64,000 bases of DNA from Amycolatopsis solani (GTDB taxonomy: Bacteria > Actinomycetota > Actinomycetes > Mycobacteriales > Pseudonocardiaceae). The notes below the pieces were generated by a model. It did not search any database. It was not told the DNA's origin and saw nothing but the letters and a program-made list of their open reading frames with translations. How positions within the stretch are numbered: the stretch's first letter is position 1; each line of letters opens with the position of its first letter. The stretch spans positions 1,550,001 through 1,614,000 of the forward strand of contig NZ_JAWQJT010000003.1 of assembly GCF_033441515.1 (NCBI RefSeq), read 5' to 3'. Below are positions 34,597 through 42,385 of the stretch, one piece after another. Position numbers and translations under genes: made by a program.

Positions 34597-34940
34597 TCAG
34601 CGTATGTGCCGGTAGACACGGTACATGTCTCGCCACGACATACTGTGAGCCCGCTTCTGGGGTTTGCCGCAGCCACTGGGCGAACGATGGTTTCTGGGGT
34701 GCCAGACCTTGTGCGGGGTTTTCACCCCACCGTGCGCTCTGCCCGCCAGGTCGTAATGCCACTTTCCGGCGTTGTTCTCGATCGAGACACGATTCTTGGT
34801 GCCGTTGAACTTCTTACGGCCGATGCGGCGAACTGGAGGGCCGCTTGCCAGTTGCCTCGAACTGCATTGCCAACGGCTGCGACGCCGCTGGCCACCGCGC
34901 CGATGGGCCCGGGAATGTTTGATGCGTACTCCGCGACCAA
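34597..34940 (-). pseudogene. Degraded polymorphic toxin C-terminus
   Basis: Two frames read as one protein. The upstream part contains IPGPIGAVASGVAAVGNAV, a segment common before toxin tips in RHS-type and related secreted toxins. A frameshift near 34820 separates it from the tip, which reads RKKFNGTKNRVSIENNAGKW then HYDLAGRAHGGVKTPHKVW. The latter pattern resembles RNase-like toxin tips of the type-24 class, from memory and unconfirmed. No start codon or delivery domain remains. It is probably a displaced tip with its immunity gene. Confidence 0.55.
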
Positions 34941-35031
34941 TCGAGGGACAGCAGGCGAGCCGCGTTGTCTTTCCCGGAGGCGGCGAGCGAAGAACCGTTG
35001 GCGTAGTCCACCGAGGCGAGCTCACTGGGCC

Positions 35032-35241
35032 GTCGTGGACGGCGCCCAGCCGGACTGCGTCCTCGTCACCGACCAGGCGGGCACGGTCACCGGCGGCGGA
35101 ATCACGGGCCTGCCGCTCACGGCGGCACAGGCCGCGAAAGCGCGCGGCGGCACGGTGACGGCGCCGGTAGCCTGCTCGCGACCGACCGCTGCCGACTGGG
35201 CGGCGCGGGTCCCGACAAGCGTGCGCAGGAGCCGCTGGTAG
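35032..35241 (+). pseudogene. Isolated coding fragment on the plus strand
   Basis: A stretch of about 69 codons ending in TAG at 35241 has strong actinomycete codon bias (DGAQPDCVLVTDQAGTVTGG, then ITGLPLTAAQAAKARGG). It lacks a start in context and is flanked by minus-strand relics. It looks like the C-terminal end of a larger protein, perhaps a membrane protein with an extracytoplasmic loop, but the family is not identified. The bases from 35242 to 35331 show nothing further. Confidence 0.35.
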
Positions 35242-35331
35242 CCGACACTCTCCATGGGTGGCAGGGTCAACATGACCTGGAAGATCTTGGATCGCCTCCC
35301 GAGTCTCCACCACGCGCCGCGGCGGGCAGCG

Positions 35332-35685
35332 CTCTCCTGCCCCCGGGTGTTCCAGACCGTGCACGCGACACCGCCCGCGTCAACCACGCGCACGAACTCC
35401 CACTCCACCGGCTTCTCGACGACGCATTTCACTTCCGACCCGGCGTCGGGTCCAAATAATCACCTTCACATGCACAAACCGACCCAGTGCTTCCACAACC
35501 GCTTCGCCAGCAACTCCGCCGCCACGGTTGATCGTTGACGCCCGGCTCAGGGCGTACTCGATCGAGTTCCTCCACCCAGAGGTGTCGGCGTAGTACCGCG
35601 CAGCCGAAAGCACCTCGTCAAACGACCAGCGGTTGTTCAGCGGTAGCAACGTGTGCCGCGGCTCGTCGACGAACGGTTCGAGCCC
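35332..35685 (-). pseudogene. Frameshifted duplicate of the rlmN 3' third
   Basis: The minus-strand reading parallels the last 120 codons of rlmN. It has [20 protein letters not shown] against [20 protein letters not shown], then FVHVKVI against LVHVNVI. After a frameshift near 35450, it has [20 protein letters not shown] against [20 protein letters not shown]. The whole radical-SAM region is missing. The copies differ at roughly a quarter of bases by eye, so the duplicate is old or came from another strain. The intact gene ends 1.2 kb away. Confidence 0.8.
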
Positions 35686-35759
35686 ATCGTGCCGAGCGGG
35701 ACCAGGTCGGCGAACTAGCCGCGACCACACCGATGGACGATCTGCCCGCGGCTCGGTGA

Positions 35760-36359
35760 TCAACACTGGAAGAGGAACCTGCCCTGCTCGCAGGCACGAC
35801 AGACGAACGCGTACCCGCACCCGCTGCCGAAGTTGATGCTGTGGTCGCGGCCTTCCTCGAGTTGCGCGACGAACTCCATCACTGTCGCGCAAACCGGACA
35901 CACCGGGGTCTCGTCGTTCTGCAGCCACGCCGGTGCGCCGCCCACCATGCCGAGGATCTCGGCCTCGGGACGGCCCGTCTCGGCTGACCACTTACCGCGC
36001 GCTTCGTCGTAGCCGTCGGCATCGACCGGTTTTACCTCGATGCCGCACACCTCCGCGAGCTGCGTCTCATCCCCGTCCGGCACGAGGGCGGGGACGAGGT
36101 CACCGCGCCGGAACAGCAGGGCACGATTACCGCCCGATACCGGGTCCCACTCGTCGCACAGACCGGGATCGTTCTGGCACAAGAAGATCGACAGGATCCT
36201 CGAAGCGTCGAGCACGACCTGAGCCAGGAACTTCATCGGTCCCTCGCAGGCGGCGCAGCGGGGCCAGCCGAAGTCCGCGGGCGCCGAGGGGACGCCGCCG
36301 GTGCGTGTCACCTCGGCTTCGGCGACGGCCGGTCCGGTGTAGATCAGCAGGTCGGTCAT
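35760..36359 (-). CDS. DUF1963-like cysteine-rich protein
   Basis: This 199-residue protein has the layout of YwqG/DUF1963 proteins: FGWPRCAACEGPMKFLAQ near residue 33, LSIFLCQNDPGLCDEW near 60, and VCPVCATVMEFVAQLEEG with a terminal CRACEQGRFLFQC. Paired cysteines suggest a metal-binding site. The start ATG 36359 is followed by a compact domain; upstream reading to 36554 is not convincing. The 220 nt upstream show no gene. It lies between the rlmN relic and a small unknown gene and has no assigned function. Confidence 0.75.
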   Translation of the reverse strand: MTDLLIYTGPAVAEAEVTRTGGVPSAPADFGWPRCAACEGPMKFLAQVVLDASRILSIFLCQNDPGLCDEWDPVSGGNRALLFRRGDLVPALVPDGDETQLAEVCGIEVKPVDADGYDEARGKWSAETGRPEAEILGMVGGAPAWLQNDETPVCPVCATVMEFVAQLEEGRDHSINFGSGCGYAFVCRACEQGRFLFQC

Positions 36360-36579
36360 GGCCGAGAGTCTAGGCAGTCGACATCGCAAGCTGACTGGCC
36401 CAATCCGAGGCGCCGCGGATCGGAACCCGGCAGCGCCCACGAAGTTCTTCTCCAGTCTTTTGAGAGCGAGGCCGTCGAGTGCGATGGCACGAGTAACAGG
36501 CCTCGGGGCGAGACACCCCAAACACTCATGGCGCTCGCCGTCCAGAGCGGGCACCTCTACCGGATCAGCTGAACCAGGG

Positions 36580-36846
36580 TCAGCGGGCGAGCCAGGGAGC
36601 GAGCAGCTTCTCCAGATCGGCGTCCGACAGCGCCCGCGGGCCGCCGTGGAACTCGTGCCAGCGGGCCGCGTCGCAGGCGGCCGTGTACTCCACCTCGAAG
36701 GCTCGCATCAGGACGTACATGAACGTCACCGAGCTGAACCGGTCACCCAGCAGTGTGCGGGCTTCCCGGGCGACGTCCGTCGCACCGACGAAATCCGCGA
36801 GCTTCAACGACTCCGCAGCCGGGTCGAGCAGGCTGGGGGCATACAT
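36580..36846 (-). CDS. Small protein of unknown function downstream of rlmN
   Basis: This 88-residue helical protein includes LGDRFSSVTFMYVLMRAFEV and ends RALSDADLEKLLAPWLAR. I do not recognise it. It lacks signal peptide, Cys pairs or membrane helices long enough to be certain. It starts 32 nt after rlmN on the same strand (GGAGAG upstream; GTG 36849 is an alternative start) and could be co-transcribed with it. It lies between the two rlmN-related copies and is probably accessory. Confidence 0.65.
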   Translation of the reverse strand: MYAPSLLDPAAESLKLADFVGATDVAREARTLLGDRFSSVTFMYVLMRAFEVEYTAACDAARWHEFHGGPRALSDADLEKLLAPWLAR

Positions 36847-36878
36847 CACGACAAACTCTCCATCACTGAAAGGGAAAC

Positions 36879-37985
36879 TCAGCCCTCGGCAGCAAGCTGC
36901 CCACAGGCGGCGGCGATCTCCTGGCCGCGGGTGTCCCGCACCGTGCACGCTACTCCGCCGGCGTTCACCAGCCGCACGAACTCCCGCTCCACCGGCTTCG
37001 GGGACGCGTCCCACTTGCTGCCCGGAGTCGGGTTCAGCGGGATCACGTTCACGTGCACGAGCTGACCCAGGTGCTTCCGCAACCGGCGAGCCAGCAGCTC
37101 CGCCCGCCACGGCTGATCATTGATGTCCCGGATCAACGCGTACTCGATCGACACCCGCCGACCCGACGTGTCCGCGTAGTACCGCGCCGCCGACAAGACC
37201 TCGTCCACCGACCAGCGCTCGTTCACCGGCACCAGCGTGTCGCGCAGCTCGTCGTCCGGCGTGTGCAGCGAAACCGCCAGCCGCACCTGCATCTTCTCGT
37301 CCGCCAGCTTCCGGATCGCCGGCGCGAGACCCACCGTCGACACCGTCACCGAACGCTGGCCGATTCCGAGACCACCCGGAGCGGGATCCGTGATCCGGCG
37401 GACCGCCGCCACCACGCGCTTGTAGTTGGCCAGCGGCTCGCCCATCCCCATGAAGACGATGTTCGACAGCCGGCCAGGGCCACCGGGCATCGTGCCGTCG
37501 CGCATGACCGCCGCCGCGGAGCGGACCTGGTCCACGATCTCCGCCGTCGACAGGTTCCGGTCGAGGCCGCCCTGGCCGGTCGCGCAGAACGGGCAGGCCA
37601 TGCCGCAGCCGGCCTGGCTCGAGATGCACAGCGTCGCGCGGTCGGGGTAGCGCATCAGGACGCTCTCCAGGAGCGTGCCGTCGTGCGCGCGCCACAGCGT
37701 CTTGCGGGTCGCGCCGTCGTCGGCCGCCAGGGCGCGGACCTCGGTCAGCAGCGTCGGCATCAACGACTCGACGAGCCGGGAGCGGGACGCGGCTGGGATG
37801 TCGGTCATCTCCGCCGGGTCGACCGTCAGGCGGGAGAAGTAGTGGTTCGACAGCTGCTTCGCCCGGAACGGCTTCTCCCCCAGCTCGGCCACGGCGGCGG
37901 CGCGCTCGGCCACCGAAAGGTCGGCGAGGTGGCGCGGCGGGAGGCCGCGCTTGGGGGCGTCGAAAACGAGCGGGAGGGCAGTCAT
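36879..37985 (-). CDS. rlmN: 23S rRNA (adenine-2503-C2)-methyltransferase
   Basis: This 368-residue radical-SAM enzyme methylates A2503 of 23S rRNA and A37 of some tRNAs. The iron-sulfur cluster motif is CGMACPFC with Cys127, Cys131 and Cys134. The methyl-carrying cysteine lies near the C-terminus ([12 protein letters not shown], Cys347). SAM-binding GMGEPLANY and [10 protein letters not shown] segments are present. The gene is syntenic with mycobacteria, between dxr and cdsA. Its 3' third has a diverged duplicate at 35332-35685, implying rearrangement at this end. Confidence 0.96.
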   Translation of the reverse strand: MTALPLVFDAPKRGLPPRHLADLSVAERAAAVAELGEKPFRAKQLSNHYFSRLTVDPAEMTDIPAASRSRLVESLMPTLLTEVRALAADDGATRKTLWRAHDGTLLESVLMRYPDRATLCISSQAGCGMACPFCATGQGGLDRNLSTAEIVDQVRSAAAVMRDGTMPGGPGRLSNIVFMGMGEPLANYKRVVAAVRRITDPAPGGLGIGQRSVTVSTVGLAPAIRKLADEKMQVRLAVSLHTPDDELRDTLVPVNERWSVDEVLSAARYYADTSGRRVSIEYALIRDINDQPWRAELLARRLRKHLGQLVHVNVIPLNPTPGSKWDASPKPVEREFVRLVNAGGVACTVRDTRGQEIAAACGQLAAEG

Positions 37986-38077
37986 AACCGGTCAAGTGTC
38001 CCACGGCCCGAAACCCCCGCCCGGCCCGCCCCGGCCAGGTGTCCGCCGGGTCACACCCGGCTCGGTAGCCTCGCGGC

Positions 38078-39670
38078 ATGAACCCGGGGGACGGCGGATA
38101 CGCCGGCATCGCCGAAGCGATGGCCGAAAGCCTGCGCGCGGGCGCGGGCATCGGCTGGACGCAGGCCACGCTCCAGCTGCGGCACACCGGCGGGTCCGTC
38201 TCGTGCACGGCGTGGAGTGACGCGCGGGACAGCCTTCGCGTCGACTACGCGCCGATCGCGCGTCGCCTGTTCGAGCTGCCGCCCGCCGTGCTGGAAGTGC
38301 GGCTCGACGTCACGGGCGCCTATCGCGTCACCGCCCGGCCGGACATCACGGCCGTCTCGCCCGGGCAGCTCGTCTTCGACCTGGACTTCCGCTACCCCGG
38401 GCACCCGTTGCCGGGGCTGCCGCGCCCCGCGGCCGCCGAACCGACCGGCGCGCCGACGGATCCGCGGGTGCGCGCCGAGGTCTTCCGGCTCACCGGCGAG
38501 TACGCCGAGGCCTACACCCGCATCAAGGGCACGGCTCCCCGCTGGCCCGCGGGGAAGACCGAAGCGGAGCTGGCCGAGGCGGAGGCGCGCATGGGCGTCC
38601 GGCTGCCCGAGGACCTGCGGGCGCTGTACCTGGTGGCGGACGGCGATCCGCACGAGACCGGCCTGCTCGGGCCCTACTCCCACGACCCGCTCGACCACGT
38701 CGTCGGCACCTACCTCGAAGGCGCACCCGGTTCCTACGGCTGGGAAGACGCGCTGGACGACGACGGCGTCGTGTTCGAGACCGTGCCCTTCGACCACGTG
38801 AAACGCTTGTCGCGCAACGACTGGTGGATCACCTTCGGCGGGGACCGGGCGATGAACTACGTCGCGGTCGACACGGACCCCGCCGCGCGGGGCCACGCCG
38901 GCCAGGTCCTCGAGTACGGCCGCGACATCTACGGCCCGCTGCGCTACGTGGCGACGTCGATCACCGCCATGCTGACCGAGGTCGTGACCGCCCTGCGGGC
39001 CGGGCGTTTCGTGGACCCGGGCGAGCAGTACCTGTTCGCGGAGACGGATCTCCGCGAGGGCGCCGAGCGGTCGTACAACGAGGTGATCTCGAAGGCGGCC
39101 GAACTGGACCTGCCGTCGGTGGTGGCTCAGCTGCCCGACCGGGAGCTGGTTCAGGAGGTCTACCTGAACGACGCCGCCGACGTCGACCTGGCCGTGTTCG
39201 ATCCGCTGACGTCGCTGCGGCGGCTGAGCGTCAACCGCGCCGCCGCCGTCACCGCGTCGATCGGCGGGCTCGGTGCGCTGGAGTCGGTGCGGATCGAGGC
39301 CGGAAGCGTCGACCTCGCCGGGCTCGCCGCGCACCCGGCGCTGTGGGACCTGGGGTTCGAAGGTGTCCAGGAGCCCCTCGACCTGGCGGTGCTGCGCACT
39401 CTGCCGCGGCTGACACGGCTGCAGCTCACCGGCTCGGTGGTGCCCGATCTCGGCCCGGTCGCCGACCTTCCCGGCCTGCGCGTGCTGGAACTCGACGCCG
39501 GGCAGGTCCGCCGGCTGCTCGACCTCGGCCGGCCGCTGCCCCGGCTCGCGGCGCTGTTCGTCTCCGGGCGGACGACGCTGCCGGAGATGGCCGAACTGCG
39601 GGCCGCGTTCGGCGGTGACCGGGCGGGCCCGGTGACCGAGTTCTCGGCCGTGCTGCCCAGCCACCCCTGA
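38078..39670 (+). CDS. SMI1/KNR4 domain protein with LRR-like C-terminus
   Basis: This 530-residue protein has an SMI1/KNR4-fold domain near residues 160-300: EAELAEAEARMGVRLPEDLR, then LYLVADGDP and NDWWITFGGDRAMNYVAVD. The C-terminal 190 residues have a leucine-rich, repeat-like pattern with RLSVNRAAAV and VRIEAGSVDLAGLA. SMI1 proteins often act as immunity proteins or scaffolds. No toxin gene is directly adjacent, though the relic region is 3.5 kb away. It diverges from rlmN. Localisation is cytoplasmic by absence of a signal. Confidence 0.85.
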   Translation: MNPGDGGYAGIAEAMAESLRAGAGIGWTQATLQLRHTGGSVSCTAWSDARDSLRVDYAPIARRLFELPPAVLEVRLDVTGAYRVTARPDITAVSPGQLVFDLDFRYPGHPLPGLPRPAAAEPTGAPTDPRVRAEVFRLTGEYAEAYTRIKGTAPRWPAGKTEAELAEAEARMGVRLPEDLRALYLVADGDPHETGLLGPYSHDPLDHVVGTYLEGAPGSYGWEDALDDDGVVFETVPFDHVKRLSRNDWWITFGGDRAMNYVAVDTDPAARGHAGQVLEYGRDIYGPLRYVATSITAMLTEVVTALRAGRFVDPGEQYLFAETDLREGAERSYNEVISKAAELDLPSVVAQLPDRELVQEVYLNDAADVDLAVFDPLTSLRRLSVNRAAAVTASIGGLGALESVRIEAGSVDLAGLAAHPALWDLGFEGVQEPLDLAVLRTLPRLTRLQLTGSVVPDLGPVADLPGLRVLELDAGQVRRLLDLGRPLPRLAALFVSGRTTLPEMAELRAAFGGDRAGPVTEFSAVLPSHP

Positions 39671-39677
39671 CGACCCG

Positions 39678-40397
39678 TCACGGTGCCACTTGCGCCGCGA
39701 CCAGCCTCGTCATGTGCGGTGACGGGCGGACGCCCAGCTCGCGGTGCAGCAACGCGCGGTAGTGCTGGTAGTGCCGCAGCGCCGAGCCGCCGTTGCCCTG
39801 GGCCAGGTGGGCCGCGATCACCGTGCGGTGAGCGCTTTCCCGGACCGGGTCGATGCCGATCGCGGTGAACGCCGCTTCCAGCGCCGCCAGGTGCGCGCCG
39901 GCCGTGATCAGGCGCTGGGCGACCGCCTCCAGCGCGTGCAGGCGGACCTGCTCCCAGCGCCGGCGCTCCGGGGCGAGCCACTCCTCGGTCCAGTCGGGCA
40001 GCAGGTCGCGGGACAGCGCGTCGACGAGTCCCTCCGGTGCCGGCCGGCCCACGGCGCCGACGACGCGGTGGGCCGCGTCGAGGGCGCCGCGGAAGTCGAC
40101 CGGGAGAGCCGGGGCCAGCCGCAGGTGCTCGACCGGGGTCTCGACGACCGGGGCCGCCGTGGACCGCCGGACGTGCCACAGCGCCTGACGCAGGTTGGCG
40201 GCCGCGCGCTCGCGGCGGCTCTCCGGCCACAGCTGCTCCGCCGCCGCGTTGCGGTGCACCGCGGCGCCGTCGCGCACCGCCAGGAACGCCAGCAGGCGCT
40301 GCGCCGACCGCGGCAGCGCGATCCGCTCGCCGCCTTCCGCCAGCTCGAACCGGCCCAGCAGCAGCAGTTCCGGGCCGGATCTGTCGCCCTCGTCCAT
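39678..40397 (-). CDS. SARP-family transcriptional regulator (short)
   Basis: This 239-residue regulator has an OmpR-type DNA-binding domain (about 10-95; SAQRLLAFLAVRDG, then EQLWPESRRERAAANLRQAL) and a BTAD (about 100-235; WEQVRLHALEAVAQRLITAG). This is the minimal SARP architecture, used to switch on secondary-metabolite genes by recruiting RNA polymerase. The ATG 40397 follows GAGGGGA. It diverges from the 312-aa unknown gene across 372 nt, which is its most obvious candidate target. Confidence 0.9.
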   Translation of the reverse strand: MDEGDRSGPELLLLGRFELAEGGERIALPRSAQRLLAFLAVRDGAAVHRNAAAEQLWPESRRERAAANLRQALWHVRRSTAAPVVETPVEHLRLAPALPVDFRGALDAAHRVVGAVGRPAPEGLVDALSRDLLPDWTEEWLAPERRRWEQVRLHALEAVAQRLITAGAHLAALEAAFTAIGIDPVRESAHRTVIAAHLAQGNGGSALRHYQHYRALLHRELGVRPSPHMTRLVAAQVAP

Positions 40398-40769
40398 CGC
40401 GGTCCCCTCGTCTGGCGCCGTCGTCGTCCGCCGATCTCCGAGCATGGCACCGGCGGTGTCTCCGGGGCGTCTCCCCGTTCCCTCACGCCGCGTCCGAACG
40501 GCCGCGCCCGCCCGGGCGCCCCTCAGTCGTGCGGGCTCGGCCGGTCACCCGGACGGGAGCGCGGTGCGACGGCGCGTCGCCGGACTTCGCGGCCGCCGGC
40601 CACCGCGGGCCGCCAATGGCCCAACGGCACTGGTCCGCTCCGGTTTAGCCCATCGTGTGACGCCCGACGGCGCGCGGCACACGGGACCGACGCCCGCGCG
40701 ACGGCGGCCCCGGAAGGTCGGTGCCGAGGGCCGCACCGGCCCGCCGGAACGAACCGAGGAGCGGAAGCC
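40398..40769. other. Intergenic region between divergent SARP and 312-aa genes
   Basis: This 372-nt G/C-rich region holds the two divergent promoters. Only the GAGGAGCGGAAG ribosome-binding site before 40770 and GAGGGGA before 40397 are clear. No gene, RNA or long repeat was seen, and no direct-repeat SARP box could be picked out by eye. Confidence 0.6.
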
Positions 40770-41708
40770 ATGCCGAACGGACAGGTCAAGAGCGTCGAGA
40801 TCCAGATCGCCCCGGACGACCTGGAAACCCTGAAGACGAACGGCTACCAGCTGTGCTTCGCGAAGAAGGTGAACGACACCTACAACGTGGTGTGGCAGTC
40901 GGCCGACAAGTACCTCGTCGACAACACCTTCTCGTGGCAGCCGCTGTACCAGCTGTTCGGCAGCAACGAGTTCTCGGGCGACGTGAAGGTGCACGTCTCG
41001 ACGAACCGGGTCCCGATCGGCCTCGGTGACGAATCGGTGCTCGACTCGAGCGGCGTGCTCGGGGAAGCCTCCTCGGGCGGCCCGGCGACCGGCATCACGC
41101 TGGTCAACGACTACGGCGCGATCCACCCCGGGCTGTGCGCGTTCTCGACCAACCTCGACGGCAGCAGCTCGACGAGCCCGATCTACGTGGCCGAGAAGGC
41201 CATCGTCACCGGCTCCGACCTGCTGACCCCGGTGGAGTGCGTGCAGGTCTGGTTCGAGCAGAAGATCGCCACCAGCACGATGTTCAGCACCGCGCGGTCC
41301 AACGCGGTCGAGATCGACCTCACCGAGGCGAACTCGGCGACCCGGCTCTACAGCGGCGGCAAGTGGACGACGCCGAAGGTGAGTTCGCTCTTCGTCGACA
41401 CGAAGGCGATCGTCACCATCATCGCCGCGTTGACCGCGGCGGTCAGCGTCCAGCAGCTCCTGGCCAAGATCACCTCGAAGCTGACCGGGGTGTACCAGGA
41501 CATCCAGGTCGACGTGAAGGCGGCGGGCGGCACCAGCGTCAGCATCGTGTACTCGGAAAAGCCGCTGCTCTCCGCGGTCCGGCTGAACCAGGCGCGGCTG
41601 CTGCTGCAGAACTCGACCACGGTCGACCAGCTCGCCGGGTTCGCGCTCGAGGCGTTCGCGCAGCTGCAGGCCGGCTACGTCTCGCTGACCGCGACCGCGG
41701 CCGCCTGA
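40770..41708 (+). CDS. Protein of unknown function (312 aa)
   Basis: I do not recognise a named family. The protein lacks a signal peptide and is rich in Ser, Thr and Val. It starts with a charged segment (KSVEIQIAPDDLETLKTNGY), followed by NVVWQSADKYLVDNTFSWQP and LDSSGVLGEASSGGP. A moderately hydrophobic stretch IVTIIAALTAAVSVQQLL lies near residue 220, which might be a single membrane or fibre-packing helix. Only two cysteines are present. GAGGAG precedes the ATG. Its position opposite a SARP regulator suggests regulated expression. Confidence 0.75.
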   Translation: MPNGQVKSVEIQIAPDDLETLKTNGYQLCFAKKVNDTYNVVWQSADKYLVDNTFSWQPLYQLFGSNEFSGDVKVHVSTNRVPIGLGDESVLDSSGVLGEASSGGPATGITLVNDYGAIHPGLCAFSTNLDGSSSTSPIYVAEKAIVTGSDLLTPVECVQVWFEQKIATSTMFSTARSNAVEIDLTEANSATRLYSGGKWTTPKVSSLFVDTKAIVTIIAALTAAVSVQQLLAKITSKLTGVYQDIQVDVKAAGGTSVSIVYSEKPLLSAVRLNQARLLLQNSTTVDQLAGFALEAFAQLQAGYVSLTATAAA

Positions 41709-41788
41709 TCCGCGACGCCCGGGCGGCCCTTACGGTGAAACCGGACGGGCCGCCCGGGCGTCCGAGGTCCGACGAAAGAGGTGAGCCC

Positions 41789-42385
41789 GTGTCCTTCCGG
41801 CACAGCGTCCTGGTCCTCGCGGTGGTCTTGAGCACCGCGGCCTGCAGCACATCGACCGCCGGGCAGGCGCAGCCCGTCCCGACGGTGACGACGGCCGCCG
41901 GGCCGCAGGTGGCCGTCGGGACGATGCGCGTGACCTTGCCGGTGGGCGCGACCTACACCGAGCACAGCCAGGACGGCCTGCTCGACGGCTGCATCGCCGA
42001 AGGCACGACGGTTTGCGAAGCGCGGCTGCTGGATCTGCGCGAAGCGACGTCGGACCCCAACGCGCCGATCAACCTCCCGAGCGCGAAGCGGCCCTTCGGC
42101 TGGTACACCGGCACGGACGTGCCGACGTGCATCACGGCCGCGTCGCCGCCCGGCCAGGCCGCCGTCGCCACCGGCAGCACCCTGCTCGACTCCGGCTTCG
42201 CGCCGATCGGCACCAAGAAGGCCGAGTACGGCCGCTGGCAGGTCACCTGCGAGGACGCGACGCAGAACAACCAGGTCCGGATGTGGTGGCTGCCGACGAG
42301 CAAGATCCTGGTCGTCCAGTACGGGTCCTTCCCCGGCTGGGACGCGAAGATGGACGCTCTGCTCGCGGGCGCCACCTTCGCCTAA
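41789..42385 (+). CDS. Putative lipoprotein
   Basis: This 198-residue protein starts with a lipoprotein signal, hydrophobic core and lipobox STAAC, giving a lipidated N-terminus at about residue 19. It is followed by a Thr/Ala-rich linker and a domain with three further cysteines (LDGCIAEGTTVCEARL, DVPTCITA, QVTCEDATQ). The fold is not recognised. GAAAGAGGTGA lies before GTG 41789. It may follow the 312-aa gene in one transcript (80-nt gap). Its stop overlaps the convergent transketolase-like gene by 4 nt. Confidence 0.8.
   Translation: MSFRHSVLVLAVVLSTAACSTSTAGQAQPVPTVTTAAGPQVAVGTMRVTLPVGATYTEHSQDGLLDGCIAEGTTVCEARLLDLREATSDPNAPINLPSAKRPFGWYTGTDVPTCITAASPPGQAAVATGSTLLDSGFAPIGTKKAEYGRWQVTCEDATQNNQVRMWWLPTSKILVVQYGSFPGWDAKMDALLAGATFA

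Noticed and set aside
35022..35330. Minus-strand continuation of the rlmN relic
   Set aside because: Similarity to rlmN stops near 35332, and the remaining minus frame looks like the shadow of plus-strand coding at 35032-35241.
36360..36554. N-terminal extension or separate gene upstream of the DUF1963-like gene
   Set aside because: Both strands give open frames, but neither has a ribosome-binding site or recognisable motif; the ATG at 36359 fits the domain start.
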